Of a DNA stretch of 58,765 nt, positions 15,183 through 24,006 are shown piece by piece. Each line of letters begins with the position of its first letter. Positions within the stretch are counted from its first letter, which is position 1. Both the position numbers and the translations under genes were made by a program. Below the pieces are notes generated by a model that worked only from the letters and a program-made list of their open reading frames with translations, did no database searches and was not told where the DNA came from. Source of the stretch: a virus; IMG/VR virus record IMGVR_UViG_3300031754_000005, positions 1 through 58,765 of that record. The stretch is one strand, 5' to 3'.

Positions 15183-18100
15183 CGCCGGAAGCCGGCCTGC
15201 TGGGCCATCTCGGCCATCTCGAGGTCGTCCGGGCCGGCCCTTGCCGCCGGGCGCGCCGCGGGCTGTCCGCGGCCCCCGGCCGGCTGGCCCTGCGGCCGCT
15301 GGCCGTAGCCGACTTCCGGCACATCTCCGGGCAGGATCTGCGGGACAAACGCCAGGACATTGAGCGGCAGCGGCAATAGCTGCTGCACCGCGATCTGCCC
15401 CGGCTTCTGCCACGATGCCGGCACCCGGGCGATAACATCGCCGGTGAAGAGCGGAAAGACCGTGCCGCCCGAGGCGGTCGTGTAGCTGGGCGGCGCTTCC
15501 GCGGCGCGCACTGCCGGCGGCAACGCCCAGTTGGAAAAGAGCGGCGAGGGCAGCAAGGTCGAGCTGTCGGCCTGGTTGGCGCCGCATTGCAACGAAGCCG
15601 AAGCCTCGACCCTGACCGTCGCCGCGCTGATCGCCTTGCGCTGGCCCTGGATCGTCGGCATTCCGGTGTCGAGATAGACCGATTGGAGTTGTGCGGCAAA
15701 GCCGAGCCCGAGCCGGACATTGCTCGCCGCGCGGTCGAGCACGACGCTGCCGTCCGCCGCGACGGTGCGCAATCCGACCGGGATCCCGTCGGCAAGCCCC
15801 ACCACCTGCCGCCCGGCCAGGTGCGAGAGCCCGTAGACGGTCGTGATCGGCGCGGCGAGGCTCCATGCCCCGGCCGCTTGCACGATCGGCGTCCCGCTGG
15901 GATCGTTCGGTAATATCTGCCGGCAGGGAGTGAGCCAGTTGCCGGTGACCTGGCTCGGGCCAGTGTAGCCGGTGACCAGCGCGATCCCGCCGCCCATGCG
16001 GATGATCTGGCCGACTGCGGCGCTGCTGAAAATCCCGGGCGAGCTGATGAAATTGACCCCGCTGCCTGAAGCGGCGCTGGCGGCGAGCATCGCGTTGGGC
16101 AGGGGCAATGCCGTCCCGATCGCGCAATCGACGCACCACGAATCCTCGAGCCCCCGCCAGATCCGGTTATCCATCCGTTCGACAAAGAACCGGGTAAAGC
16201 CCGCCGCGACCGGCCGCTCGACCACCAAGTAGAGTGCATCGACGGGCGGCTCGACGACGGCGCAAACCGAGCGCACCTGGCCTTGCGTGTCGTGCCGCGC
16301 CCAGCCGGCGACTTCCTGCTCCTTGAGCCAGGTGAGGCTCAACAGGATGCCGTCGTCGCGCACCATCCATTGGACGCGGTAGGGCTCCTCGCACCATGCC
16401 CATTCCTGGATCTGGTGGCCGATCAGCAGATGCGAAGAGGGCCAGGAAATATCGACGCCGGAATAGATGTTGAGATACACCTGGTAAGTCAGCGAGCGGA
16501 CGGTAAATCCCTTCGCCGATACATAGAGCAGATCCCAGTTGATCTTCTGCGGCGGCACGCTGGCGCTGGCGCCGCTCGAACCCTGCCGCACCGCGATCAG
16601 GTTTGACGGCGTGATCGGGGACGGGCTGGAAATAAAGTTCTGGCTGGCCGTCACCTGCCAGACCTCGTCGCCCGTAAAGGTGACGAGCCCCAAGGGCATC
16701 GACTGCATCCACTGCACCCCGTCGACGCGCTGCGACCACGGCGTCGCGGTGATCGCATCGGTATCGACGACCGGCACGGCAGTATCGAAATCGAGAAATG
16801 CGTCGGGCTGCGAAAACCAGATCGTATCGGGATTGTTGATCGTCTGGGCGTAGGCCCGGCGCTCCTGAAAATAGCTGACGACGCCGGGATAGGTGCCGCT
16901 CTGCGGCCCGATCGTCGGCGTCGCGGTGACGCTGGTGCCGTTGCCGCTAAAGACGAGCGTGTCGCCCGGCTGATATTTCTTGCCGCCATTCAGGATGATG
17001 ACCGCGACGATGAGCCCGCCGTTCGACGGGCTGAAAACGACCTGGCCCTGAAACCCGGAGCCGGTCGCGCTCGACATCGCGACCGTTGCTACGGTCCAGT
17101 CGCCCGAGGTCGCATTGATCGTGACTGCGGTCACCTGGCCCGGGGCAAACGGGTCTTTGTGCAAGGGCGGCGTCTGGGTGAAATCGGCCGTCACATCGTT
17201 GGCATCGACAAACTGGTTGCCAAAGCTCGACCCGACAAACCCGAAGATCGTCCCGGCCGGGATCGGCAACGAATTCGTGTTGCTGCCGCCCGTATTGTAG
17301 CCGGGCGGCGAGCGATAGATGCGGTATTGCCCGGCCGCCGGGACATTCGTCCATTGCACGACGTTGGAGCCGGCGGTCACCGCCATGTCGACGCCGTTGG
17401 TGACCTGCGCAATGCCGCTCGCGACCGATTCCTGCCCGGTCTTCGGGTCGATCGAGGTCACACAATAGGCGTAGGCGCAGGGCAGCGTCGGCGGGGTCGC
17501 GGTCGCGTTTGGCTGGACCGTCGCGATGACGGTGACCGATCCCGGCGGCGATACCCTGGCGCCCAGCAAGAGGGGTGCCATCGACCAATTTGTCGGGCCA
17601 AGGCGCGAGAGTTCCTGCGGCGGATAGTTCGGGTGGGTAAAGCTCATCACGTCGGCCGACTGCACCCATTTGAGGAGCGGCAGGTCGGCTGCGGCATAGG
17701 GCGTCGGCAGCGTATAGAGCCGGCTCGCGGTGCCGCCCGAGGTGTAGGCGAGATACAAGGTCGTATCGAGCGGGCCGCCGTCGAGATTTTCGAGCGTAAA
17801 GGCGTTGGTGGTGGCGCTGCCGACGATAGCGACCTGGCCGTTCAATTGCAGCATGCCGCCCAAGCCGGCAAACGCCACCCAGTCGCCGTTCGAGAAACCG
17901 TGCGCCGTCGAGTTGACGACTCCGGGATTGGCCTGGGTGACGCCGCTGACCGCTACCGGCGCCTCGACGACGTAGCCGCCCGCCGAGAGGAAACGGCAAT
18001 AATTGTCGCCGAATTCGAGCGCCAGGCCCTGGCTGATCGAAAACTGAAACGGCACAAGGCGCGGCTTCGCCTGCCCCAAATCGGGCCGCTGCTTCGAGCG

Positions 18101-18268
18101 CCCGCAATAGGCCGTGCCGGCGCGGCTATAGGCGCCGCCGCGGTAGCCGACGAACAGGTTCCGGCAGGTCCCGGCGGCCGAGCCCCACAGCGGAAGATCG
18201 ACGTGGCCAAACAGGCTCGGCGCGATCTCACCGTGCGCGAAGCTGGTTTTGATGAAGGGCGCAGCCAA
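15179..18268 (-). CDS. Tail nozzle / tubular protein B-like
   Basis: The 1029-residue protein opens with the widespread phage pattern IKTSFAHGEIAPSLFGHVDL, then CRNLFVGYRGGAYSRAGT and LVPFQFSISQGLALEFGD, which marks large podoviral nozzle-type tail proteins. The middle is beta-rich (WFSQPDAFLDF, TFTGDEVWQV). It follows the adaptor paralogues as gp12 follows gp11 in T7, and would form the distal tail tube. Confidence 0.75.
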   Translation of the reverse strand: MAAPFIKTSFAHGEIAPSLFGHVDLPLWGSAAGTCRNLFVGYRGGAYSRAGTAYCGRSKQRPDLGQAKPRLVPFQFSISQGLALEFGDNYCRFLSAGGYVVEAPVAVSGVTQANPGVVNSTAHGFSNGDWVAFAGLGGMLQLNGQVAIVGSATTNAFTLENLDGGPLDTTLYLAYTSGGTASRLYTLPTPYAAADLPLLKWVQSADVMSFTHPNYPPQELSRLGPTNWSMAPLLLGARVSPPGSVTVIATVQPNATATPPTLPCAYAYCVTSIDPKTGQESVASGIAQVTNGVDMAVTAGSNVVQWTNVPAAGQYRIYRSPPGYNTGGSNTNSLPIPAGTIFGFVGSSFGNQFVDANDVTADFTQTPPLHKDPFAPGQVTAVTINATSGDWTVATVAMSSATGSGFQGQVVFSPSNGGLIVAVIILNGGKKYQPGDTLVFSGNGTSVTATPTIGPQSGTYPGVVSYFQERRAYAQTINNPDTIWFSQPDAFLDFDTAVPVVDTDAITATPWSQRVDGVQWMQSMPLGLVTFTGDEVWQVTASQNFISSPSPITPSNLIAVRQGSSGASASVPPQKINWDLLYVSAKGFTVRSLTYQVYLNIYSGVDISWPSSHLLIGHQIQEWAWCEEPYRVQWMVRDDGILLSLTWLKEQEVAGWARHDTQGQVRSVCAVVEPPVDALYLVVERPVAAGFTRFFVERMDNRIWRGLEDSWCVDCAIGTALPLPNAMLAASAASGSGVNFISSPGIFSSAAVGQIIRMGGGIALVTGYTGPSQVTGNWLTPCRQILPNDPSGTPIVQAAGAWSLAAPITTVYGLSHLAGRQVVGLADGIPVGLRTVAADGSVVLDRAASNVRLGLGFAAQLQSVYLDTGMPTIQGQRKAISAATVRVEASASLQCGANQADSSTLLPSPLFSNWALPPAVRAAEAPPSYTTASGGTVFPLFTGDVIARVPASWQKPGQIAVQQLLPLPLNVLAFVPQILPGDVPEVGYGQRPQGQPAGGRGQPAARPAARAGPDDLEMAEMAQQAGFRR

Positions 18269-18296
18269 GGCGGTGTGCTATCCTCGTAACGGGAAA

Positions 18297-18315
18297 GCCC
18301 CGCACGAGGCGGGGC
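18297..18315 (-). terminator. Hairpin before the nozzle gene
   Basis: GCCCCGC (18297-18303) and GCGGGGC (18309-18315) form a perfect 7-bp stem with a 5-base loop. On the minus strand it is followed by TTTCCC. It lies 29 bp upstream of the nozzle start and may lower expression of nozzle and internal proteins relative to the adaptors. Confidence 0.5.
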
Positions 18316-18371
18316 GGAGGCGGCGGTTGAAACCTCGAAAGTACGGCCCGCGTGGCGTCGTTCTTGCCGTC

Positions 18372-18578
18372 ATGCGATTGCCCGGGCCGACGCCCATGCT
18401 GCGAAGCGGGTCGGTTGCCGAAATCGCGCCGCTAAAGCGACGGGGCCGGGACTATGGTGACCCCCGGCCGCGCGAGCCGAGCGAGATCAGGGTCGAGCTT
18501 CGTGTGCTGAAGCGACTGGCAGGCCGGCGCCATCGAGCCAACAAGCGAGCCGCCCGGAATACGAAGGTGTTCGAATGA
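18372..18578 (+). CDS. Possible small basic protein upstream of a zinc-binding protein
   Basis: The 68-residue frame is rich in Arg and Lys and ends in an ATGA overlap with the next + strand gene, which suggests coupling. There is no clear ribosome site, and the frame also extends upstream to 18249. It covers the gap between two minus-strand genes. Weak support. Confidence 0.3.
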   Translation: MRLPGPTPMLRSGSVAEIAPLKRRGRDYGDPRPREPSEIRVELRVLKRLAGRRHRANKRAARNTKVFE

Positions 18579-18769
18579 CGCGCAGCTACACGATCGGCCC
18601 GGATTTCAGCACGATCACCTGCCGCTGGTGCGGGCTCACCAGCCACAATCTGCGCGATGTTGCCGAGCGCTATTGCGGGCGCTGCAACACTTTCCACGAC
18701 GATCTGCCGCCTCAAAACACCGCGCCGCCATCGCCCCCGAACGCAAACCCCTCCCAGCCGAGGGAATAA
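18575..18769 (+). CDS. Small zinc-finger protein on the opposite strand of the late operon
   Basis: The 64-residue product has ITCRWCGLTSHNLRDV then RYCGRCNTFHDDL: two CxxC knuckles and a C-terminal FHDD. This is a conserved small protein of alphaproteobacteria and their phages, of unknown function. GAAGG precedes the ATG. It is transcribed against the late operon, and its 3' end overlaps the adaptor paralogue by 58 bp, so it probably has its own promoter. Confidence 0.75.
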   Translation: MTRSYTIGPDFSTITCRWCGLTSHNLRDVAERYCGRCNTFHDDLPPQNTAPPSPPNANPSQPRE

Positions 18770-19596
18770 TATCCGGGCAGCCCGACCCCGCTGCGACCAA
18801 AGCCGCCCCAGCCCCCGCCGCCGCTGCGAGCGCGCAGCCAGTCGGGCGTGTGATCGATCGTCTGCGGAAACCCGCTGTCGTTGGCGTTGGCGACCCGCGC
18901 CTCGCTGATCGCGGATTTCGCGATGGCGATCTGCTGGTTGCGCACCGTGATGGCGAGCTTTTTGTCGAGGATCAGCGGCATCGCGAGGCGCGCGCCGCAG
19001 ACCGCGGCCATCGCCTCCTCGAAAAGCGCGTCCCATTCCTCGGGCGCCAGCACGAGCCGGGTGTAGACAAGGCTCGCGGTCGGGACATCGGTCAATATGA
19101 CCCGCCGGCCGATCGGCCCCTGGCCTTCCGGCAGGTCAGGCAGGTTGTCCCAATCGGCCTGTCCGGCGATGGCCGGGAAGTCGTTGGACGAGGACACCAG
19201 AAACCGCCCCGGGATCAAGCTCGAACCGAGCGGGGTCGCCGCCAGCCCGGTCATGATCGGCACTGCGGTCGGCTGCGCCTGCTGCGCCCACGGCAGCCAG
19301 CGCGCCTTGACGCCATCCGAGGGCCACGCATAGGCATAGGTCCACGGTGGCTCGACCGTCCTTGCATAGGGCTGGCCGTTGGGCGCCAGCGTCTGCCCGG
19401 TGGCATCGCCCAGCAACAGGAGCGGCGCCTGTCTTCGGGCAAATCCCCAGTGTGCGGTGCGCAATAGTTGCCGGAGGGTCGGGCCGTAGATCCGCCGCGC
19501 CGCTTCACTAGCCGGGGTGCCGTCGGCGAAGCTGGCGATCAGCGTGCCGGCGCCGATCGCGTCGAGGCTGCGATTGATGATGTCTTCGGCCTGCAT
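18712..19596 (-). CDS. Tail adaptor paralogue 4 (T7 gp11-like), longest copy
   Basis: The 294-residue product starts AEDIINRSLDAIGAGTLI, then an ARRIYGPTLRQLLR helix and the signature PPWTYAYAWPSDGVKARWL. This is the same block order as the three genes upstream. It has an extra Gly-rich C-terminus (SGGGGWGGFGRSG). In T7 the gp11 adaptor joins portal to nozzle. It lies 1 bp after the preceding paralogue. Confidence 0.75.
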   Translation of the reverse strand: MQAEDIINRSLDAIGAGTLIASFADGTPASEAARRIYGPTLRQLLRTAHWGFARRQAPLLLLGDATGQTLAPNGQPYARTVEPPWTYAYAWPSDGVKARWLPWAQQAQPTAVPIMTGLAATPLGSSLIPGRFLVSSSNDFPAIAGQADWDNLPDLPEGQGPIGRRVILTDVPTASLVYTRLVLAPEEWDALFEEAMAAVCGARLAMPLILDKKLAITVRNQQIAIAKSAISEARVANANDSGFPQTIDHTPDWLRARSGGGGWGGFGRSGVGLPGYYSLGWEGFAFGGDGGAVF

Positions 19597-19597
19597 C

Positions 19598-20233
19598 TCA
19601 GCCTCGGTTCGCTTCGGCGGCGCCGGTTAATGCGGCCTCTTCCGCCCGTTCGATCTTCTCGACCGCCTCGCCCTCCCTGAGCGCACGCACCAGTTTTTCA
19701 CCGAGGCGCTTCACCACGAGCGAGACAAACGAGGCATCCCACAGGTTCGGGTCGGTGACCCGGCCGGTGTAGACCGCCAGCGCGCCCTTGAGGTTGGAGA
19801 GGATGACTTTCTGCTGCGCCGTCGCCGCGCCGTTGCGATCAATCAGCGAATTGTCGTTGTCGACGCGGAAGACCGCGGGCTTGGGATCGAGGTCGAACAT
19901 CGCCCCGGGCGGCGGGACGATCGCCTTCAGTTCGAGGCAATCGGCCGGGTAGCCGTACTGGTAGAGAAACCCCGGAGGGGGATATTGCGCCGACCACGGC
20001 TGTCCAGGGTTGTACCCGCCAGGCGGCGGCGGCCCCTTCAGGAGGGCGAGCGGGATATTGGCCCGCCGCGCCAGCGGAAAACCGCCGGCACGCAAGAGTT
20101 CGTCGCGCACCTGGCGGTAGACTTCCAGCGCCGCATCGGCCGCGCGCGTCCCCTCTTCGAGCGAGGCGATGCGCTCGGAATAGCCGATCTCGACAAGAGC
20201 CTGATTCACCAAATCTTCGGGCGCGACGGTCAT
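19598..20233 (-). CDS. Tail adaptor paralogue 3 (T7 gp11-like)
   Basis: The 211-residue product starts PEDLVNQALVEIGYSERI and has EVYRQVRDELLRAGGFPLA, LYQYGYPADCLELKAI and, near the end, LWDASFVSLVVKRLGEKLV, the shared adaptor blocks. It ends 1 bp before paralogue 4 starts. Confidence 0.78.
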   Translation of the reverse strand: MTVAPEDLVNQALVEIGYSERIASLEEGTRAADAALEVYRQVRDELLRAGGFPLARRANIPLALLKGPPPPGGYNPGQPWSAQYPPPGFLYQYGYPADCLELKAIVPPPGAMFDLDPKPAVFRVDNDNSLIDRNGAATAQQKVILSNLKGALAVYTGRVTDPNLWDASFVSLVVKRLGEKLVRALREGEAVEKIERAEEAALTGAAEANRG

Positions 20234-20234
20234 C

Positions 20235-20867
20235 TTACTGCCGCTGCGCCGCGGCTGCCGCGCGTGCCATCAATTCCGGCATCATCGGCCCGGTCATATC
20301 GCCGACATCGGCTGCTTCGCCGATCATCTGCTCGGCCATTCCGGCACGGGTGCGCGCGAGGTTGATGTCGTCGCGCAGGGCAAACGAGAAGAGCTTTGCC
20401 AGGAGCGCGACAAAGGCCTGGGTAAAAGCCGCGTTCCACGTCAGGGGGTCGGTGATCTGCGCATAGTAGCCGCAGACTGCGGCGGCCTGGTTGGTCGCGA
20501 TGACCTTGGCCGGGGTGCCGAGCGTCGAGTCGTTATAGGTCTTGAACCGCACCGGCTGCGGGTCGTTGTTCGGGTTCGGGATCGTGCCGTGGACATAGGC
20601 GATGCGCAGCGCGTCGGCCGGGTAGTTGTATTCCTGGCTGAACCCGAGAATTTTCGCGCCGCCGGCGGTCGGGGTCAGCGCCACCTCGCGAAACGAAAAA
20701 TCCCAGTCCTGCGATTGCAGGAGACCGTCGCGCGCCGGGCCGTAGACCTCGACCGCGACGCGCGAGGCGCGCGAGCCTTCGTAAATTTCAGCAATTGCGC
20801 GCGGGTAACCGCAGGCGCGCAATGCCGCATTGATGCAATCCTCGGGACTGGCATAACCGACCGCCAT
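20235..20867 (-). CDS. Tail adaptor paralogue 2 (T7 gp11-like)
   Basis: The 210-residue product has PEDCINAALRACGYPRAI, EVYGPARDGLLQSQDWDF, QEYNYPADALRIAYV and TWNAAFTQAFVALLAKLFSF, matching its neighbours block for block. ATG 20867 is chosen because GAGG lies 7 bases upstream; a GTG lies just before it. It ends 1 bp before the next copy starts. Confidence 0.78.
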   Translation of the reverse strand: MAVGYASPEDCINAALRACGYPRAIAEIYEGSRASRVAVEVYGPARDGLLQSQDWDFSFREVALTPTAGGAKILGFSQEYNYPADALRIAYVHGTIPNPNNDPQPVRFKTYNDSTLGTPAKVIATNQAAAVCGYYAQITDPLTWNAAFTQAFVALLAKLFSFALRDDINLARTRAGMAEQMIGEAADVGDMTGPMMPELMARAAAAAQRQ

Positions 20868-20890
20868 CACGTTACCTCAAATCGGTAAAA

Positions 20891-21448
20891 TCAGTTTTCG
20901 TCGACCAGTTCGGCGGTGTTGGCGTATTGCTCGGCCTCCGCCAGGAGCTCGCGGGCGAAGTCGGGCCGCCCAGCCAAGGCCATCGCGAGCGGATTGCTGA
21001 TCAGCCGCGCGACCGCCTCGATAAAGGCCGAGTCCCATTGGTTTTCGTTCGGCGTCGAGCTGGTGTAGACCGCGCTCGCATTTGCCTGGTTACTGACGAT
21101 GACCTTGGCCGCGAGCCCGTTGTCAAAGGCGAGCGCGCCGCGCACCGGCTGCGGATCGTTGACGTTGTAGCTGCCGGCCTGCGGGCGCAGCTGGCGCAGC
21201 CGCAGACAATCGGCCGGGTAGGTATATTCATGCGTCCACGGCGGGGGGATCGTGCCGCCCGCCGCGCTCAGCACATCGGTGCGCCGGGCAAAGGCCGGGT
21301 CGAGCCGGCGCAGCAGCAGGTTGACCGCCGGCGCGTAGATGACCTGGGCGGCGTTGCCGGCGACCGAGCCGTCGTTCAGTGCGGTGATCTGGACCTGGAC
21401 GCCCAGGAGCTCCAATGCTCTGTTTACGACGTCGGTCGAGGTTGGCAT
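20891..21448 (-). CDS. Tail adaptor paralogue 1 (T7 gp11-like)
   Basis: The 185-residue product has STDVVNRALELLGVQVQI, AVNLLLRRLDPAFARR, PPWTHEYTYPADCLRLRQL and QWDSAFIEAVARLISN. It is the first and shortest of four adjacent genes with the same block order. It follows a fibre-like gene with a 10-bp gap. Confidence 0.78.
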   Translation of the reverse strand: MPTSTDVVNRALELLGVQVQITALNDGSVAGNAAQVIYAPAVNLLLRRLDPAFARRTDVLSAAGGTIPPPWTHEYTYPADCLRLRQLRPQAGSYNVNDPQPVRGALAFDNGLAAKVIVSNQANASAVYTSSTPNENQWDSAFIEAVARLISNPLAMALAGRPDFARELLAEAEQYANTAELVDEN

Positions 21449-21458
21449 GGGAGGGGCC

Positions 21459-23363
21459 TCAGCAGTGGGTCACAATCCCATTCGTCACAGCATAGGAGCC
21501 GCCTGGCGCTCCTGCACACGTCACCCCCGCGATCCCGTTGGCGTAGTAAATTCCGGCTGCGTTGATCGTGCCGAGGCCCTTGTCGCCACCGGGCGGTGCG
21601 CCAAGCTGCAGCCCGGGGCCAAGAGCGGCAAGGGTCGTCGCGGCCGAGGCGCCGGTCTTTTGCAGCCAGCTAAAGCTCGGGGCGGCCAGGGTATCCGCAT
21701 TCCAGAAATTGACCGCGTGGTCGCCCGCAAAATGCTGCGTGATGGCGCTATGGAGCGTGCCCGAGGCGGGATAGATGCCAAAGTAGTTGCTTACTTCGAC
21801 AATGCCGTCTCCGCCGATACCGGCGCCGACCAGCAGAGCGTTGCTGAGCGTCGTCAGGCCGCTGGTGCTGAAGGACGCGATATTGGAGGCACCGCTGCCC
21901 AGTGTCTGAATCTGCAATGCGTTATCGATTGCAACCAATCTTGTACCATGGGCTTGATCGGTCACATCGCTGCGAATAGCAAACCCGGGAATATCGGAGC
22001 CGTCGTAAGTCCAACCGATTTCATATTGCCGCGGTATGTCGAGCACCATCGGTTCGGCCTGCGCGGTAAGAGAACCGGCGCCAAACACAATGCCGCGATT
22101 GGCGGTAGACCCGGTGCCGAAAGTCACATCGAACTTGGCGCCGGTGCCAGCACCACTCGACGACAACTGCGCAACCGGGCTGGAGGGATTGACGGTATAG
22201 GTCCCGGCGGTAGAGATCACCGCGCTGGTAACTATGCCGTTTGCGCCAACCGAAGTTACCCTCAGCACCCCGGCAACCGATGAAACGCCGCCCGCCAGAG
22301 TGATCGTGTCGTTCACCGCATAGCCGGTGCCGGCAGCGTTGACATCGCTGACGGATTGGAGTCCGGCGCCCTGCCCCTGATTGGTGATCCCGATAAAAGT
22401 CGTCAGCGAGTTCGGCGAGGAACCGCCGGCGCTCGTAACCAATTCGCCGCCCGCCCCAAGCCACAAGGCTGCGGTTGTTCCTGCATCGCCCAAATTATAA
22501 GGGCTGACGGTTATCGCATTGCCAAAGTTGGCGACCTCGATTTCAACACCGAGGACAGCGCCGGCCGAGGGATAGCGGGCGGCGGCATGATAGGCGCCTT
22601 CCGCCCCTAAACTGCTGTTGGCAATCCCGATCGTTGCAATGGGGAGACACGCAGCCTGGCTGAAACTTCCCCTCGCATCGCTTGAACGGCAGGCAAAGGC
22701 GCCGCCGATGCCGCCGATCGTGCTGTAGGATTCAAACTGGCTGTAGTCGTCGTAATAGAGGTATCCGCCGTTGGCGAATTTACCCAGCCAGGTCAGATCG
22801 TTCGGCAAATTGGTTGCGCTTTGTGCGCCGCCGACCAGGAGGCGGTCCCGTATGCTCCAGACATTTGCCGGTGGGATATTGGTCCAAAAACCGGCCGGTA
22901 CAGCGGGTGCATTTCTTGCAATGCTGTTCGACAGCAGCGTATTGGTGCACGCCGAGAGTGTGCCGTTGATCAGAAAATTGCAGGTCGGTGCCGCCCCGCC
23001 GCCGATGCTGTCGAGCGTGATGAGGCCGTTGCCGTTGCCGTCAAAGCCGAATTTGAATTCGCTGAAGGGGCCCGTCGCATACCCGCTGTAGAGCGCCAGC
23101 GACTGCCCGCTGTTAACCAGCGGCATCCCGGTCGGCAGCGTCCCGGGCTGATTGTTGTTGGCTGGCGCGCCGCCGGCCAGCGTCGGCCCGCCGGCATCCA
23201 GCACGCAGTTGCTGCCGGCATACATCAGGAGATGACCCGCCGTCAGCGCGCCGCAGTCGCGCAACGCGCCCTGCGCCCTTGCCGGGGCAAGCGGGAGCAG
23301 CATTGCGGGCGTTACCAGGACAAGAAAAAAGGCCGCCACGAGGGCGGCCCGAAAGCGGCGCAT
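21459..23363 (-). CDS. Fibre-like protein with a Sec signal peptide
   Basis: The 634-residue product begins with a classical signal peptide (MRRFRAALVAAFFLVLV through LAPARAQ). It continues into a Gly/Ser/Asn/Thr-rich beta-type body with fibre-like repeats (TLAGGVSSVAGVLRVTSVG, GVNDTI-type turns). The C-terminus (YYANGIAGVTCAGAPGGSYA) resembles the ends of tail fibres in alphaproteobacterial prophages. Export of a fibre before assembly is unexpected. A receptor-binding role is inferred from composition and position. Confidence 0.65.
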   Translation of the reverse strand: MRRFRAALVAAFFLVLVTPAMLLPLAPARAQGALRDCGALTAGHLLMYAGSNCVLDAGGPTLAGGAPANNNQPGTLPTGMPLVNSGQSLALYSGYATGPFSEFKFGFDGNGNGLITLDSIGGGAAPTCNFLINGTLSACTNTLLSNSIARNAPAVPAGFWTNIPPANVWSIRDRLLVGGAQSATNLPNDLTWLGKFANGGYLYYDDYSQFESYSTIGGIGGAFACRSSDARGSFSQAACLPIATIGIANSSLGAEGAYHAAARYPSAGAVLGVEIEVANFGNAITVSPYNLGDAGTTAALWLGAGGELVTSAGGSSPNSLTTFIGITNQGQGAGLQSVSDVNAAGTGYAVNDTITLAGGVSSVAGVLRVTSVGANGIVTSAVISTAGTYTVNPSSPVAQLSSSGAGTGAKFDVTFGTGSTANRGIVFGAGSLTAQAEPMVLDIPRQYEIGWTYDGSDIPGFAIRSDVTDQAHGTRLVAIDNALQIQTLGSGASNIASFSTSGLTTLSNALLVGAGIGGDGIVEVSNYFGIYPASGTLHSAITQHFAGDHAVNFWNADTLAAPSFSWLQKTGASAATTLAALGPGLQLGAPPGGDKGLGTINAAGIYYANGIAGVTCAGAPGGSYAVTNGIVTHC

Positions 23364-23432
23364 CAGCGCCTCCGGTTTATTGCGTGATTGCGGGTGAGGG
23401 GAGTGTGGGGCGGCCGATCGACAAAGCGCCGA

Positions 23433-23501
23433 TCAAGCCACGGCGATCAGCAGGAGCAGCAGGAAGAGGCCGGCATCGGCGAGCGAGACGACGATAAACA
23501 T
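23433..23501 (-). CDS. Tiny membrane peptide (22 residues)
   Basis: The peptide MFIVVSLADAGLFLLLLLIA plus two residues is almost entirely one membrane helix. GGAGG lies at good spacing before the ATG at 23501. It sits between a signal-anchored protein and a fibre gene. It could be a holin-accessory or regulatory peptide; the strong ribosome site is the main evidence. Confidence 0.5.
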   Translation of the reverse strand: MFIVVSLADAGLFLLLLLIAVA

Positions 23502-23530
23502 CGCCCGCCTCCGGTGTTGCTCCGGCGCGA

Positions 23531-23911
23531 TTATTTCGGCGCCGGCTCGGCTGCCGGCGGCTCCGGCGTCGGCGACACCGCGGCCGGTGCCGGCGTGGGG
23601 AGCCCGCAGGCCACTCGATCGCCACACCAGGCGGCAAAGCTCGCCTGCCACTCAGCCTCGCGCCTGGCGCGGGCCGCTCGCGCGTCCTGGTCAAAGGCGC
23701 GCAATTCGCTTTCGCGCAACGCGATCAGCGCTGCCTGCGCGGCGATTGTCTTGGCCGATACCTCGGGATGCGGGTCGCTCGGCACCTGCGGCACCTGCGC
23801 CGCGGGCGGCACCGCCTGGCTCCAGGCCGCCGGACCCAAGGTAACCAGGCCGAAAAGCAGCGCGGCGCTGAGCACAGCGAAGATCACGCCCTCTGAAATA
23901 ATCCTGCGCAT
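23531..23911 (-). CDS. Signal-anchored periplasmic helical protein, Rz-like candidate
   Basis: The 126-residue product has one N-terminal membrane segment (GVIFAVLSAALLFGLVTLG). Next come a Pro-rich stretch, a charged helix (SAKTIAAQAALIALRESELR through ARARREAEWQ) and a Pro-rich end. AGAGGAAAG precedes ATG 23911. The form suits an i-spanin or a membrane-tethered virion factor. The stop is TAA, one of the few in the window. Confidence 0.5.
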   Translation of the reverse strand: MRRIISEGVIFAVLSAALLFGLVTLGPAAWSQAVPPAAQVPQVPSDPHPEVSAKTIAAQAALIALRESELRAFDQDARAARARREAEWQASFAAWCGDRVACGLPTPAPAAVSPTPEPPAAEPAPK

Positions 23912-24006
23912 CGGTCTTTCCTCTCGCTGTTGCGCCATGGAATGGATCGTCAGTGCTGTAGCCGAACGCCATCCAGAAGAGGCGGCGCCGGCGAGTATTG
24001 CCGCCG

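Noticed and set aside
14646-16139. A 497-residue minus-strand frame reading through the nozzle gene end
   Set aside because: Its first two thirds lie in a wrong frame over the nozzle gene; the real gene is the 178-residue gp13-like part starting at GTG 15182.
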